Below, piece by piece: positions 36,599-44,541 of a stretch of 46,418 bases of DNA. How positions within the stretch are numbered: position 1 is the stretch's first letter; each line of letters begins with the position of its first letter. The notes under the pieces were generated by a model. That model ran no database searches. It was not told the origin of the DNA and saw nothing but the letters and a program-made list of their open reading frames with translations. The DNA lies in contig JADZAE010000024.1 in assembly GCA_020852715.1 (NCBI GenBank), positions 1 to 46,418 of the forward strand, read 5' to 3'. This stretch comes from Deltaproteobacteria bacterium. GTDB lineage: Bacteria > Bdellovibrionota_C > UBA2361 > SZUA-149 > JADZAE01. The position numbers and the translations under genes are program-made.

Positions 36599-37440
36599 AA
36601 TTAGTAGCAGTTATTTGTTTGTTATTACTTAGCGCTTGCTCGGTTTTATCTCCCTCCCTTATGCCTATCCAGGGGACTTTAAATAAAGTCAGCGAGAAAC
36701 AGCGTTTATGCGCCGAAAGATTGTTTCGTGATCAAGCGGCGGGCATAGAGAACTTACGCATATTGTTAAGCGGGGAGATTAAGAGTGAAGGGAGAGAGCT
36801 TCCCTTGCTCGTGGTTGTTGTTGGCGAGCGAAAGGGGAACTTACGTGTTGAGTTTATTCGCCCGGCCATCAATCAATTGGAAAGCATTCTTTTGGTTAAT
36901 CAGGGGATGATTACCGGTTTTAGCGTCAGTAAACAAACTGTTTGCCAGGAAGGAACGAATGAAGAGAATTTTACATCTATCCTGGGCTTACCACTGACGG
37001 CCCAAGAGCTGCCGTTGTGGGTAATCGGGCAATTTTCTTTAATGCAGCCGGCTGATGTCCAGCAAAGCGAAAATGGTAGTGGCAAATTCTTGTTAACTGT
37101 GCCGCTTAGCAATCATCGCCTCCTTAAGATTTTATTTAGCCCGGATAACCCCGATCTTTGTCAGGCCAAGTATCTCCATGTAACAGATAGCGAAATAGAG
37201 ACAGAACATTACAAGTTATATAGCAGCTATAAATATAGCACAGCTAATCATTGGCCGGATGAGTTAAGCATAATTATTAAACGTATTGATTGGGAAGCAA
37301 AGTTTATTGTTTCGGAAGTATCTTCGAATGGCGATTTTAGTAATAAGCGTGATAAGCTCTTTAGTTTTGTTATGCCGCGCAACGTACGTTATGAGAGCTG
37401 TTCGCAGTTGGCGATTGATCCGTTAAGCGCAGTGCGCTAA
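36595..37440 (+). CDS. LolB-like outer-membrane lipoprotein
   Basis: 281 aa. A short signal peptide ends in LLSAC (lipidated Cys15). The body reads as a half-barrel of beta strands: ENLRILLSGEIKSEGRELPL, LVVVVGERKGNLRVEFIRPA, NQLESILLVNQGMITGFSVS, and at the end DRVRYES. Together with the TPR lipoprotein upstream this resembles the LolB/DUF4292-type pair of deltaproteobacteria, involved in moving lipoproteins or other lipids to the outer membrane. Sequence identity to E. coli LolB is not visible beyond fold features, so this is a structural guess. The 3' end overlaps a small minus-strand gene. Confidence 0.6.
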   Translation: MKLVAVICLLLLSACSVLSPSLMPIQGTLNKVSEKQRLCAERLFRDQAAGIENLRILLSGEIKSEGRELPLLVVVVGERKGNLRVEFIRPAINQLESILLVNQGMITGFSVSKQTVCQEGTNEENFTSILGLPLTAQELPLWVIGQFSLMQPADVQQSENGSGKFLLTVPLSNHRLLKILFSPDNPDLCQAKYLHVTDSEIETEHYKLYSSYKYSTANHWPDELSIIIKRIDWEAKFIVSEVSSNGDFSNKRDKLFSFVMPRNVRYESCSQLAIDPLSAVR

Positions 37441-37587
37441 CAAATCATAGAGGACCAGTTCAGTTAGAGCGGGAATGTCTTCCTCTTTGATTTGGCATTC
37501 TAAAGCCGCTTCTCTGATGGCGGCTAATAACTCCCCGATAGTTGTATCAATAGTGGAAGCCAAATTATCTGTTAACTCAATTGTCAT
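37423..37587 (-). CDS. Small protein, 54 aa, unknown function
   Basis: MTIELTDNLASTIDTTIGEL, then AAIREAALECQIKEEDIPAL and a C-terminus ending HCA. GAGG lies 5 bases before the ATG. It is acidic and helical, with no membrane segment. The stop lies inside the LolB-like gene: the 3' ends overlap by 18 bases on opposite strands. The frame is shorter than most gene-calling thresholds, so it would be missed. The next 245 bp up to the tRNA hold no gene. I do not recognise it. Confidence 0.6.
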   Translation of the reverse strand: MTIELTDNLASTIDTTIGELLAAIREAALECQIKEEDIPALTELVLYDLLAHCA

Positions 37588-37833
37588 AAAAACCTCATTT
37601 AACCTGAAAAACTAAAGCATCGCTTAAGATATAGTTTTCTTATGATGCTATCTTAATTATAAGAGCAATTAAATCTTGTCATGATTATGTAATAATATTG
37701 TGCTGGCTAGAGAAAACTATTCTAGCTCTAGCCTGATCGGCGAGGGGAGTTTCCTCTATTCCGACTTGAATTTTAAAGACAGTCCCTTTGACAGATAGAA
37801 AATTTTGGGCTAGAAACAGCCACCATTCAATAA

Positions 37834-37917
37834 GCCCGAGTGGTGGAATAGGCAGACGCGCCGGACTCAAAATCCGGTAGGGGCAACCCTGTGAGAGTTC
37901 GATTCTCTCCTCGGGCA
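37834..37917 (+). tRNA. tRNA-Leu (anticodon CAA)
   Basis: 84 nt. Acceptor stem GCCCGAG pairs with CTCGGGC, with discriminator A37917. The anticodon stem CCGGA/TCCGG holds the loop CTCAAAA, anticodon CAA (reads UUG). The long class II variable arm TAGGGGCAACCCTG and the T arm GAGAG-TTCGATT-CTCTC are clear. The 3' CCA is not encoded. It is isolated: no other tRNA flanks it. Confidence 0.97.
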
Positions 37918-38029
37918 TTTCAAACTTTAATTATATCTAAATAATCCACCAGTTTTTTTTGTTGCTAAGGTCTCGTCGCTATGCTTTTGCAGCAACGTGG
38001 GCGTGGTCAATTAGCAATTTACGGATAAT

Positions 38030-38815
38030 ATGGTACAAACAAATGCTTTTCAGTTCTTAACTGTAATCGATATTATCAGCCGCAGTTTTGGTTATAGCTG
38101 GCGAATATTTAAAGAGTCGTTATTGATAATCTGTAGCATTGTAGTCATTCAAGTGGTGGCTCAGGCCATGCCGGATCAAGTGACTTCCTTATTTAAGCTT
38201 GAGGTTCTTGAATTTAACGCTACATTTCTCGCCATTTTGTTATTAGTTCTTTTTATCCTTCTGACGGTAGTTGCTGCTTTAATAAAGATCTCAGTCGCCT
38301 TTTTCTTTTTAGCTGATGATATTTGGTCAGGGCATAATCCAAATTTTGCCGGTGCTGTTCAAAAGGCGACAGCCGGCAAATGTATAGCTATGATTGCGTT
38401 AGGCATTCGCATTGCTGTTATATCGCTATTATGGATGATTCTTATTATTATTCCTGGGATAATTTATGCTTTTAATCGCACCTTGTCCATGATTCCTTTA
38501 CTCGTTGAGGATAAAACGGCGAGTGAAGCTTTAGCTGAAAGTAAGAGGTTGGTTACATCTGGTAAGTGGTATCAACTATCCGGAGGATCAATGCGCCTTG
38601 CCGGATTACTGTTGATATGTGCTGTTGTTTACTTTTTAGGACTAGTCATTGTGGTATTAATAGTCCCAATAGATGGGATTAACGATCCTGTCTCTGTATC
38701 TGATTTATTTGGCTTTGGGGTAAGTTATTTATATCTATACTATATGCAAATATTTGGGGTCGTGGCGCTTGTTGGTATATATAGAGATCTTAGTGCTCGG
38801 GTGCCTAAGGTATAA
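38030..38815 (+). CDS. Multi-pass membrane protein with glycerophosphoryl diester phosphodiesterase-type membrane domain
   Basis: 261 aa with about six hydrophobic segments: 25-45, 68-92, 97-112, 122-150, 183-212 and 225-250. The central text AFNRTLSMIPLLVEDKTASE followed by ALAESKRLVTSGKW is typical of the DUF975/GDPD-membrane-domain family, whose members are helical bundles of unclear function; the phosphodiesterase part is absent. GGATAAT serves as the Shine-Dalgarno sequence. It is alone on the plus strand and converges with the DUF5989 gene. Confidence 0.65.
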   Translation: MVQTNAFQFLTVIDIISRSFGYSWRIFKESLLIICSIVVIQVVAQAMPDQVTSLFKLEVLEFNATFLAILLLVLFILLTVVAALIKISVAFFFLADDIWSGHNPNFAGAVQKATAGKCIAMIALGIRIAVISLLWMILIIIPGIIYAFNRTLSMIPLLVEDKTASEALAESKRLVTSGKWYQLSGGSMRLAGLLLICAVVYFLGLVIVVLIVPIDGINDPVSVSDLFGFGVSYLYLYYMQIFGVVALVGIYRDLSARVPKV

Positions 38816-38908
38816 TGCTATCTGCCGGAAGCACTAAGTTCTATGATAAGCTCCCGGCTTTCTATCGAATGCTAATCGCGATTCCTCTGTCGTCTTTTAT
38901 TCGAATTT

Positions 38909-39061
38909 TCAAAACAAGGTATAAACAAAGGGTGCTGCGGCTGAACCTTGCGTTATGACAATTAAAGCGCTGAGCAACAGAATGAACATGATAATTGGAG
39001 TTAGCCACCATTTTTTACGAACTTTTAAGAAATCCCAAATCATTGCCAATTTATTATCCAT
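38909..39061 (-). CDS. DUF5989 family small membrane protein
   Basis: 50 aa: MDNKLAMIWDFLKVRKKWWL, then TPIIMFILLLSALIVITQGS and AAAPFVYTLF. The WDFL..RKKWWL start, one membrane helix, and QGSAxAPFxYTLF end are the complete DUF5989 pattern. GGAG lies 7 bases upstream of the ATG. In other genomes this tiny protein lies beside SxtJ-like and carbamoyltransferase genes of unknown function; neither is here. It is shorter than most gene-calling limits and would be missed. It lies 36 bp after the REC-DHp gene on the same strand. Confidence 0.85.
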   Translation of the reverse strand: MDNKLAMIWDFLKVRKKWWLTPIIMFILLLSALIVITQGSAAAPFVYTLF

Positions 39062-39097
39062 ATCTTTTCTCCGCTAGTGCTTGTATTCGGTATAAAA

Positions 39098-39775
39098 TCA
39101 AACTTTCCATGGTTTATCACCGGGGATGTGAAAAGTTTGCACATGGCCTTTAGCGACGGATTCAATATCGGTAGCAGAGCGTAGCTGTTTAATCACATGT
39201 TTGATGCGCTGGCCGCTCTCTTCGATTAACTGTAAGGTTTTTAGCTGCTCAGAATCTAAGCTGCCACTTGTTTTAACTAAATATGCTCCGCCCAAAACGG
39301 CGCCCAGAGGATTATTGATTTCATGTTCTAAGGTCGCAATAAGCACTTTTATTGTATCGATGGCTGATTGTTTCAGCTTTTCTGCTAGTAGTTCCATTTC
39401 TAATTGTTGCCGAGCTAAGAGAGCATCTAATAAGGGCAAAAACAATTTTTCAGTAACTTGGCGCTTACTTAGAAAATGACGTGCGCCCGCTTTTACGCTT
39501 TGTGCGGGAATGTCAGGATGCTCATCGGAGCTGACAGCTAAAACAGCAGTTTGAGCAAGGTGTTCATCTTCAAATAATTCCGTACCTACACCATCGGGTA
39601 AATGGTGATCGAGAATGGCTAAGCTAAATGTATTATGCGCAGCTAGCACCGCACGAGCATCGGCTATGGTTTTGGTGGTCACGATTTCAGCTTGTGGCCG
39701 CCAAGACTTTAAACGCATTTGCACGATACTGGTAAAACTGGGATCATCCTCGACGATTAAGATTGCGGGAGTCAT
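39098..39775 (-). CDS. Response-regulator receiver fused to a histidine-kinase phosphoacceptor helix, without ATPase domain
   Basis: 225 aa. The receiver domain spans 1-120: acidic pair D10-D11 (LIVEDD), phospho-acceptor D56 (LAILDHHLPDG), and Lys104 (HFLSKRQ). Residues 125-210 form a helical DHp-like segment with the H-box text ATLEHEINNPLGAVLGGAYL, His151 being the phospho-acceptor, and IEESGQRIKHVIKQLRS. No catalytic ATPase domain (N, G1, G2 boxes) follows, and the protein ends 25 residues later. It could act as a phosphotransfer protein taking phosphate from a partner kinase. It is followed by the DsbA-like gene upstream and DUF5989 downstream. Confidence 0.82.
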   Translation of the reverse strand: MTPAILIVEDDPSFTSIVQMRLKSWRPQAEIVTTKTIADARAVLAAHNTFSLAILDHHLPDGVGTELFEDEHLAQTAVLAVSSDEHPDIPAQSVKAGARHFLSKRQVTEKLFLPLLDALLARQQLEMELLAEKLKQSAIDTIKVLIATLEHEINNPLGAVLGGAYLVKTSGSLDSEQLKTLQLIEESGQRIKHVIKQLRSATDIESVAKGHVQTFHIPGDKPWKV

Positions 39776-39777
39776 AG

Positions 39778-40638
39778 CTAATTAGCCTTACGTTTTTGAT
39801 ATAATAACGACTCTAACTGATGGCGAATAACAGCATAGGGTTGCGCCCCGCGAATAACGATTCCCGACGCTTGACTGTTTGTGGGATTAACTATTGCCGC
39901 ATAAAAACCCGGCGCACCTTTGACGCCTAACGATTTGCCATCTTCTAAATCTTTCTTTGCTTCATCTTGATAACGGGCGGAAGCTACGCAGCCCTGTAAT
40001 TTCTTGGAGTCTATATCTTTGAGTTTTAACGCTAAAGCATCAAAGCTACCATTATCAACCAATTCTGCTTCATTGTTTAGAAGCTTGAACGCATCCCAAT
40101 ATTTATTTTGTTCTCCTGCGCAGTGGGCAAAAGATGCTGCCTTAATTGCATAGGTGTTCCCTTCGAGAGGATAGTCGCGTAAAATGAATTTAACCTTGTT
40201 GTTGTTAATATATTCATCCTGTAAGCGCGGAAAAGTTTTCATGGCAAAGGTGCGACAGGGTAAGCATTGGTAATCGTAAAAAGCCATCAAGACGACATTG
40301 GCATTGCGGTTTCCGATATAAGGATCATCTAAATAACTATTGTTCAGCACCACCGCTGTTTCTACTAAGGGTTCTTCTTTTTGTTGAGTTGCGCCTGCGG
40401 AGTTAGTGGCAACCTGGGAACTGTTACGCAATATGGAGATCTCAGATTTTAACTGCTGCATATCCTCCGTTAAGGATTGAAGATTGGCTATATCTTCTTT
40501 AATCTGGGCAATATCGTTGGCGTATCTATCATTATGATTGGCCGAGCTGGTAGCGTAGACCCATACGGCGATGAACACAGCCAGTAATACATATAGGCGA
40601 TAATGTTTGTGGTTATTTAAAAAAGAAATAATATTCAT
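39778..40638 (-). CDS. Membrane-anchored DsbA-family thiol oxidoreductase
   Basis: 286 aa from the ATG at 40638, one base after the comF stop; the frame extends ten more codons to a TTG inside comF. One N-terminal membrane helix (about 13-30 in this numbering) is followed by a coiled-coil linker (NDIAQIKEDIANLQSLTEDM). The thioredoxin_4 domain follows: ANVVLMAFYDYQCLPCRTFA with CLPC (C125/C128), FILRDYPLEG, CVASARYQDE and the cis-Pro region GVKGAPGFY. It should face the periplasm as a disulfide oxidase or isomerase. LptD, a disulfide protein, is a possible substrate, but that is only inference. Confidence 0.88.
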   Translation of the reverse strand: MNIISFLNNHKHYRLYVLLAVFIAVWVYATSSANHNDRYANDIAQIKEDIANLQSLTEDMQQLKSEISILRNSSQVATNSAGATQQKEEPLVETAVVLNNSYLDDPYIGNRNANVVLMAFYDYQCLPCRTFAMKTFPRLQDEYINNNKVKFILRDYPLEGNTYAIKAASFAHCAGEQNKYWDAFKLLNNEAELVDNGSFDALALKLKDIDSKKLQGCVASARYQDEAKKDLEDGKSLGVKGAPGFYAAIVNPTNSQASGIVIRGAQPYAVIRHQLESLLYQKRKAN

Positions 40639-40639
40639 A

Positions 40640-41317
40640 TTATAATTGCCTAGAATGAAATAAAGCAACTGCCTTAACTTCTTCTTGCGCGCCGGCAGCC
40701 ATCAATGCTCTTGCGGCCTCTGTTACGGTAGCGCCTGTAGTTACAACATCATCTATAAGTATAACTCTCCTGCCCGATACGATACTGTTATTTACCGCAA
40801 AGGCACAAGATAAATTCTGCAAACGTTGTGAATAATTGAGTCCCGCTTGCTGACGCACAGTTTTTTTTACACTTATAGCAGATAGCGAGTAGGGAGCATG
40901 AAAATGCCGGCTTATTTCGCGGGCAATTAGCCCAACATGATTATATCCGCGTTGTTGCTGGCGTTTTGGCGGGCTGGGGATAGGTATTATTAAATTCTGA
41001 TCGGCTAAGGAAATATCTTTGTTTTGCTCAATACCGCTAATCAGTAACCGAGCAAAGAATGAAGCCATTTGATAATGGCCTGAGTATTTATATAAACGCA
41101 AGAGCCGGCTGGCGAGGCGATTGTAATCGTAAAAGGAAAAAATGCTCATCGTCTTTAACTCTATTTTATCGGGAGCGTAGCGCAGGTTACCGAGACAATC
41201 CGGACAGATAAACCAAGGCTCTTTTGCTTGTCTGGCAAGGTAGGACCGGGCGCAAAAATGGCACCGACAAGGTACAAAGGCATTGAGGACTTCAGTAAAC
41301 AATCCGGATAACCACAT
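40640..41317 (-). CDS. comF: ComF family amidophosphoribosyltransferase-like protein
   Basis: 225 aa from the ATG at 41317 (AGG four bases upstream); the frame extends six codons to an unsupported TTG. N-terminal zinc-ribbon cysteines are in CRCHFCARS and CPDCLGN. The phosphoribosyltransferase domain follows with RLLRLYKYSGHYQMASFFAR, IPIPSPPKRQQQRGYNH and the PRPP loop RVILIDDVVTTGATVTEAAR. ComF proteins support DNA uptake and recombination in naturally competent bacteria, and are also common in others. It is followed one base later by the DsbA-like gene. Confidence 0.92.
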   Translation of the reverse strand: MWLSGLFTEVLNAFVPCRCHFCARSYLARQAKEPWFICPDCLGNLRYAPDKIELKTMSIFSFYDYNRLASRLLRLYKYSGHYQMASFFARLLISGIEQNKDISLADQNLIIPIPSPPKRQQQRGYNHVGLIAREISRHFHAPYSLSAISVKKTVRQQAGLNYSQRLQNLSCAFAVNNSIVSGRRVILIDDVVTTGATVTEAARALMAAGAQEEVKAVALFHSRQL

Positions 41318-41354
41318 AAAACCTATTTTAATCAAAGCTTAGAAGAGCTTGCTA

Positions 41355-42632
41355 TCAGCTTTCAGCTAATCCATGCGCAAAAATAATTTTATTTACTGCT
41401 TCGCCTGTATCTGTATCCCCTAAGGCCGCATATAGCTGCTCATAGGCTTCGTTAGCTTGCCCTCGGGCTTTTTGCGCGAACGACCTGAGCACTTTAGCTG
41501 TCGCTTTTTGCGCACTCGACTGGAGCAAGGGTTCGATATTACCCAAGACGGTTAGTGCTTGGTCGTTGACTCCTAGGTGAATTAGTAAACTGCTTAAAAA
41601 TAATTGACCGTCATAGGCAGCCACCGAGTTTGGTTCAATTAGCGACAGCGCTGATTTCACAGTGCTGATTGCTTTATCGGGGTTCTCCTGTCTCAGGCAG
41701 GCATGGGCCATTAAATTTAAAATTTCAACTTCCGAGCAGTTTTTATAGGCGCGGGTGTATAGTTTTATCGCCAGTTCATAATTGTTTTCTTCCTCAGCAA
41801 AACGCGCCAAAGTAGTTAATGTCGGAGCATGGTCTCGATAACGTTTTTCCATCTCGTTGAGAGCCAGCTTCCAGCTGGCTTCGGACTCGGACTTTTGGCG
41901 GAGGATCTCAAATTCTAAATCCGCCTTTTGGGCTAAAAGCTCTTGTTGTTGTGCGCTGGGAGATAGTTTGATCAGTTTCTCCAACAAATTTAAGGCGTCA
42001 TCATAGCGATTAAGCGAGGCAGCGATGTGTACCAAGTTTTTTAATACGCATTTGCTTCCCGGTTGAGCGCGTAGAGCAATGGCCAAATTATCGTAAGCCG
42101 CAGTTTCGTTGCCTAGTTGCTCATTGAGCTCAGCAGCCAGCATTAGCAATTCCAGATTTTGTCGATCGGTTTGCCTTGCCTCATCGAGAATTTTTAAAGC
42201 TTCGCGGTATTTCCCTTGTGCTTGTCGGACCTGAGCCAACATGATGCGCGCCATGATGTTATTTGTTTCTGAAGACACGATTCGTTCAAATAAGTTAGCC
42301 GCTTGCTCTAAATCTCGCGTGGCTAAATGCTCGCGTGCGACAAGCATTAATTTTTTATTTGCCTGCTCAATATGCGCCTGCCGGGATTCCAGCCAGCTGA
42401 TAAATTTTTGCTTGATGCCAATGAGGATGGCGACAAAAGAGGCACAAATTAACCCGATGCAGAAGATGACAATTAGCATTAATGCTGCCGGTGCCTGCCA
42501 TTTCCCGCCTGAGGGCATGTTTAGTTCTATTCTCTGCGGATTTAAGTAAAAGGTATAAGAAACCAAAGTGACCAAAGCCAATAGAATCACCAGCTTTAAT
42601 ATCCACTTGGAAAGTTGTGGTGTAATTTTCAT
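41355..42632 (-). CDS. TPR protein with LapA-like N-terminal membrane domain (LapA-LapB fusion type)
   Basis: 425 aa. Two N-terminal membrane helices (about 10-30 and 47-73) with the short periplasmic loop LNPQRIELNMPSG resemble LapA (DUF1049). A coiled-coil linker (LESRQAHIEQANKKL) leads into TPR repeats to the C-terminus (AREHLATRDLEQAANLFERI, RQAQGKYREALKILDEARQT), as in LapB/YciM. In E. coli the separate LapA and LapB adjust LPS synthesis by controlling FtsH degradation of LpxC. The rubredoxin-like Cys pair at the LapB C-terminus is absent, so the function is inferred from layout. It lies 37 bp upstream of comF on the same strand. Confidence 0.7.
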   Translation of the reverse strand: MKITPQLSKWILKLVILLALVTLVSYTFYLNPQRIELNMPSGGKWQAPAALMLIVIFCIGLICASFVAILIGIKQKFISWLESRQAHIEQANKKLMLVAREHLATRDLEQAANLFERIVSSETNNIMARIMLAQVRQAQGKYREALKILDEARQTDRQNLELLMLAAELNEQLGNETAAYDNLAIALRAQPGSKCVLKNLVHIAASLNRYDDALNLLEKLIKLSPSAQQQELLAQKADLEFEILRQKSESEASWKLALNEMEKRYRDHAPTLTTLARFAEEENNYELAIKLYTRAYKNCSEVEILNLMAHACLRQENPDKAISTVKSALSLIEPNSVAAYDGQLFLSSLLIHLGVNDQALTVLGNIEPLLQSSAQKATAKVLRSFAQKARGQANEAYEQLYAALGDTDTGEAVNKIIFAHGLAES

Positions 42633-42825
42633 AATTTCGCTTTGTTAAATATGTTTTCTGCTAGGCATAACAAAATCACCAGATGGATACCATCTATAAA
42701 AAATTCTACTCCGACACCCCTACAATATCGTATAAAAGCCGATAAGTGTTGTTATTTTATTAGTCAGGAAAATACTATCTAAACGACCAGCTTTTATTTA
42801 GCGGCAGCTTAGTGTAGTAATGCCG

Positions 42826-43166
42826 GGGAGGAGAATCCCAGCCAATCGCTGCTGCCGTTTATAGGTAGTAGAGGAAAGTCGGGACACCATAGAGCAGATT
42901 GGCTGCTAACGGCAGCTTGGGGCGACCCAAAGAAAGTGCCACAGAAAATATACCGCCGTTTAACGGTAAGGGTGAAATGGTAGTGTAAGAGACTACCGCG
43001 CGTTAGGTAACTAACTCGGCATGGTAAACCTCAGTCGGTGTAAGACTAAATAGGGGAGCAGAAGGAAACTTCAGCGGCGGCTCGTCGCAGGCTCTCGGGT
43101 AAAGTCGCTTAGATGAATGATTGGCGGTGTTAACCAACAGAATCCCGCTTATGTGGTTCTCCTCCT
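42826..43166 (+). ncRNA. rnpB: RNase P RNA (bacterial type A)
   Basis: About 340 nt. P1 is GGGAGGAGAATCC pairing with GGTTCTCCTCC at the 3' end. The conserved blocks are present in order: GAGGAAAGTCGGGACACC (42871), AGGGTGAAATGGTAG and GTAAGAGACTACCGCG, GGCATGGTAAACC, GGGTAAAGTCGCTTAGATGAATG and the 3' core ACAGAATCCCGCTTA (43137). In P4 the 5' strand AAG(U)CGGGA pairs fully with UCCCGCUU; the usual pairing is AAG(U)CCGGR with YCCGGCUU. A T5 run at 43166-43170 ends it. It cuts tRNA 5' leaders with the RnpA protein. A promoter is expected in 42633-42825; TTGTTA with TACTAT (18-bp spacer) is one candidate. Confidence 0.97.
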
Positions 43167-43237
43167 TTTTATTAATTTTTATTACGACTACTAATTCCTT
43201 ACCGGGTTATAGCTTCAAGGGTTTAGACAATAATTAA

Positions 43238-44479
43238 ATGAAAATACGTTTGATGCAGCTGATTGATTACTGGGTGGGGGTGCCGCTGTGTTGCCTACTT
43301 AGCGTATATCAGCGTGTAAATTTGTTGTTTCGTCCGGCCGCTATCAAGCCCACAAAAAAGATTCTTTTTATCGAACTAAGTGAAATGGGTAGTGCGGTTA
43401 TTGCGTATTCGGCCTTAGCCAACGCGGTGTGCCAATACGGGCGAGAAAATATTTATTTTCTTATTTTTAAAATTAATAGCGAAAGCGTAGAAATTCTCAA
43501 TGTTCTACCTAAGAAAAATATTCTCACCATTGATAGCCGCAATTTCTTTGCTTTTGTCTTTAGCTCTTGGCGCATGCTGTTAAAGGTTCGGAGCTTGGCT
43601 ATCGATACGGTTATCGATATGGAACTTTTCAGCCGCTTTACTATGCTCTTTTCTTACATGTCCGGAGCGGGGAAGCGTATTGGGTTTGATAATTATACCG
43701 CCGAAGGATTATACCGAGGCAAGTTGCTCACACATCCAGTGTTTTATAATCATCACCAGCACATGCAGATCAATTTTATTGCCCTTTTTCAAGCAGCAGT
43801 AAACTATCAAAATTCACAGCCGCAAATAAAAGAGAATGTTTTGTCCTCGCTTATCGATTTGCCATTATTTGTTCCGCCGGCAGAGACTGCTTCTGCCGCA
43901 TTGGATTTACTTAAAGCAAGCGGCGTTGGTCGCCAGGCTCTGTTGGAAAAGAAGGTTATTATCTTCAATCCCGATCCGGGCACGGCACTGCCCATACGTG
44001 GCTGGCCTGCTGAAAGTTACACGCAGTTAGCAAAAATGATACTGCAACAGTGGCCGGATTATTACCTTGTGGTTGTCGGGCTAAAGGGCGCACAAAAGTA
44101 TTATCAGGCACTAGCTAGTGAACTCAACGCTAAAGCGATTATCGATTTAACCGGGAGAACAAACACACTAGCTGACTTACTAGCGGTGGTTAATAATGCG
44201 GCATTGATTGTTGGAAATGACAGCGGGCCGGCGCATTTTGCTTCCTTAATCAAAGTAGATTCGCTTGTGCTTTTTGGTCCGGAAACACCTAATCTATATC
44301 GACCATTAGGGGACAAAGTGAGGATTTTCTATGCCGGCCTTTGTTGTAGCCCCTGTTTATCGGCCGCCAATCATAGGCATACTATCTGTAAGAATAATAA
44401 ATGCTTGCAGGCGATTGGAGCCGCAGAAGTTTTTGCTGTTATAAAAGAATGTATTGAAAAGCGGGAGAATAAGCATTAG
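43238..44479 (+). CDS. Glycosyltransferase family 9 (heptosyltransferase-type)
   Basis: 413 aa. GT9 enzymes add heptose or related sugars to the LPS core in the cytoplasm. Key segments: KKILFIELSEMGSAVIAYSA (N-terminal domain start), IFNPDPGTALPIRGWP, LIVGNDSGPAHFASLIKVDS with VLFGPETPNLYRPLG (nucleotide-sugar binding). A cysteine cluster near the C-terminus (GLCCSPCLSA ... TICKNNKCLQAI) matches the metal-like motif of many heptosyltransferases. It starts 71 bp after RNase P RNA and precedes the sugar transferase gene by 62 bp. The acceptor is unknown. Confidence 0.9.
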   Translation: MKIRLMQLIDYWVGVPLCCLLSVYQRVNLLFRPAAIKPTKKILFIELSEMGSAVIAYSALANAVCQYGRENIYFLIFKINSESVEILNVLPKKNILTIDSRNFFAFVFSSWRMLLKVRSLAIDTVIDMELFSRFTMLFSYMSGAGKRIGFDNYTAEGLYRGKLLTHPVFYNHHQHMQINFIALFQAAVNYQNSQPQIKENVLSSLIDLPLFVPPAETASAALDLLKASGVGRQALLEKKVIIFNPDPGTALPIRGWPAESYTQLAKMILQQWPDYYLVVVGLKGAQKYYQALASELNAKAIIDLTGRTNTLADLLAVVNNAALIVGNDSGPAHFASLIKVDSLVLFGPETPNLYRPLGDKVRIFYAGLCCSPCLSAANHRHTICKNNKCLQAIGAAEVFAVIKECIEKRENKH

Positions 44480-44541
44480 TTAAATGCGCAGAGAAATAAT
44501 CGTAGGCACTAGTCCACAAATTTAGAGCGAAGGGATAAGTT

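Noticed and set aside
37834..37917. Frame on the minus strand through tRNA-Leu (77 codons)
   Set aside because: The tRNA cloverleaf fully explains the sequence.
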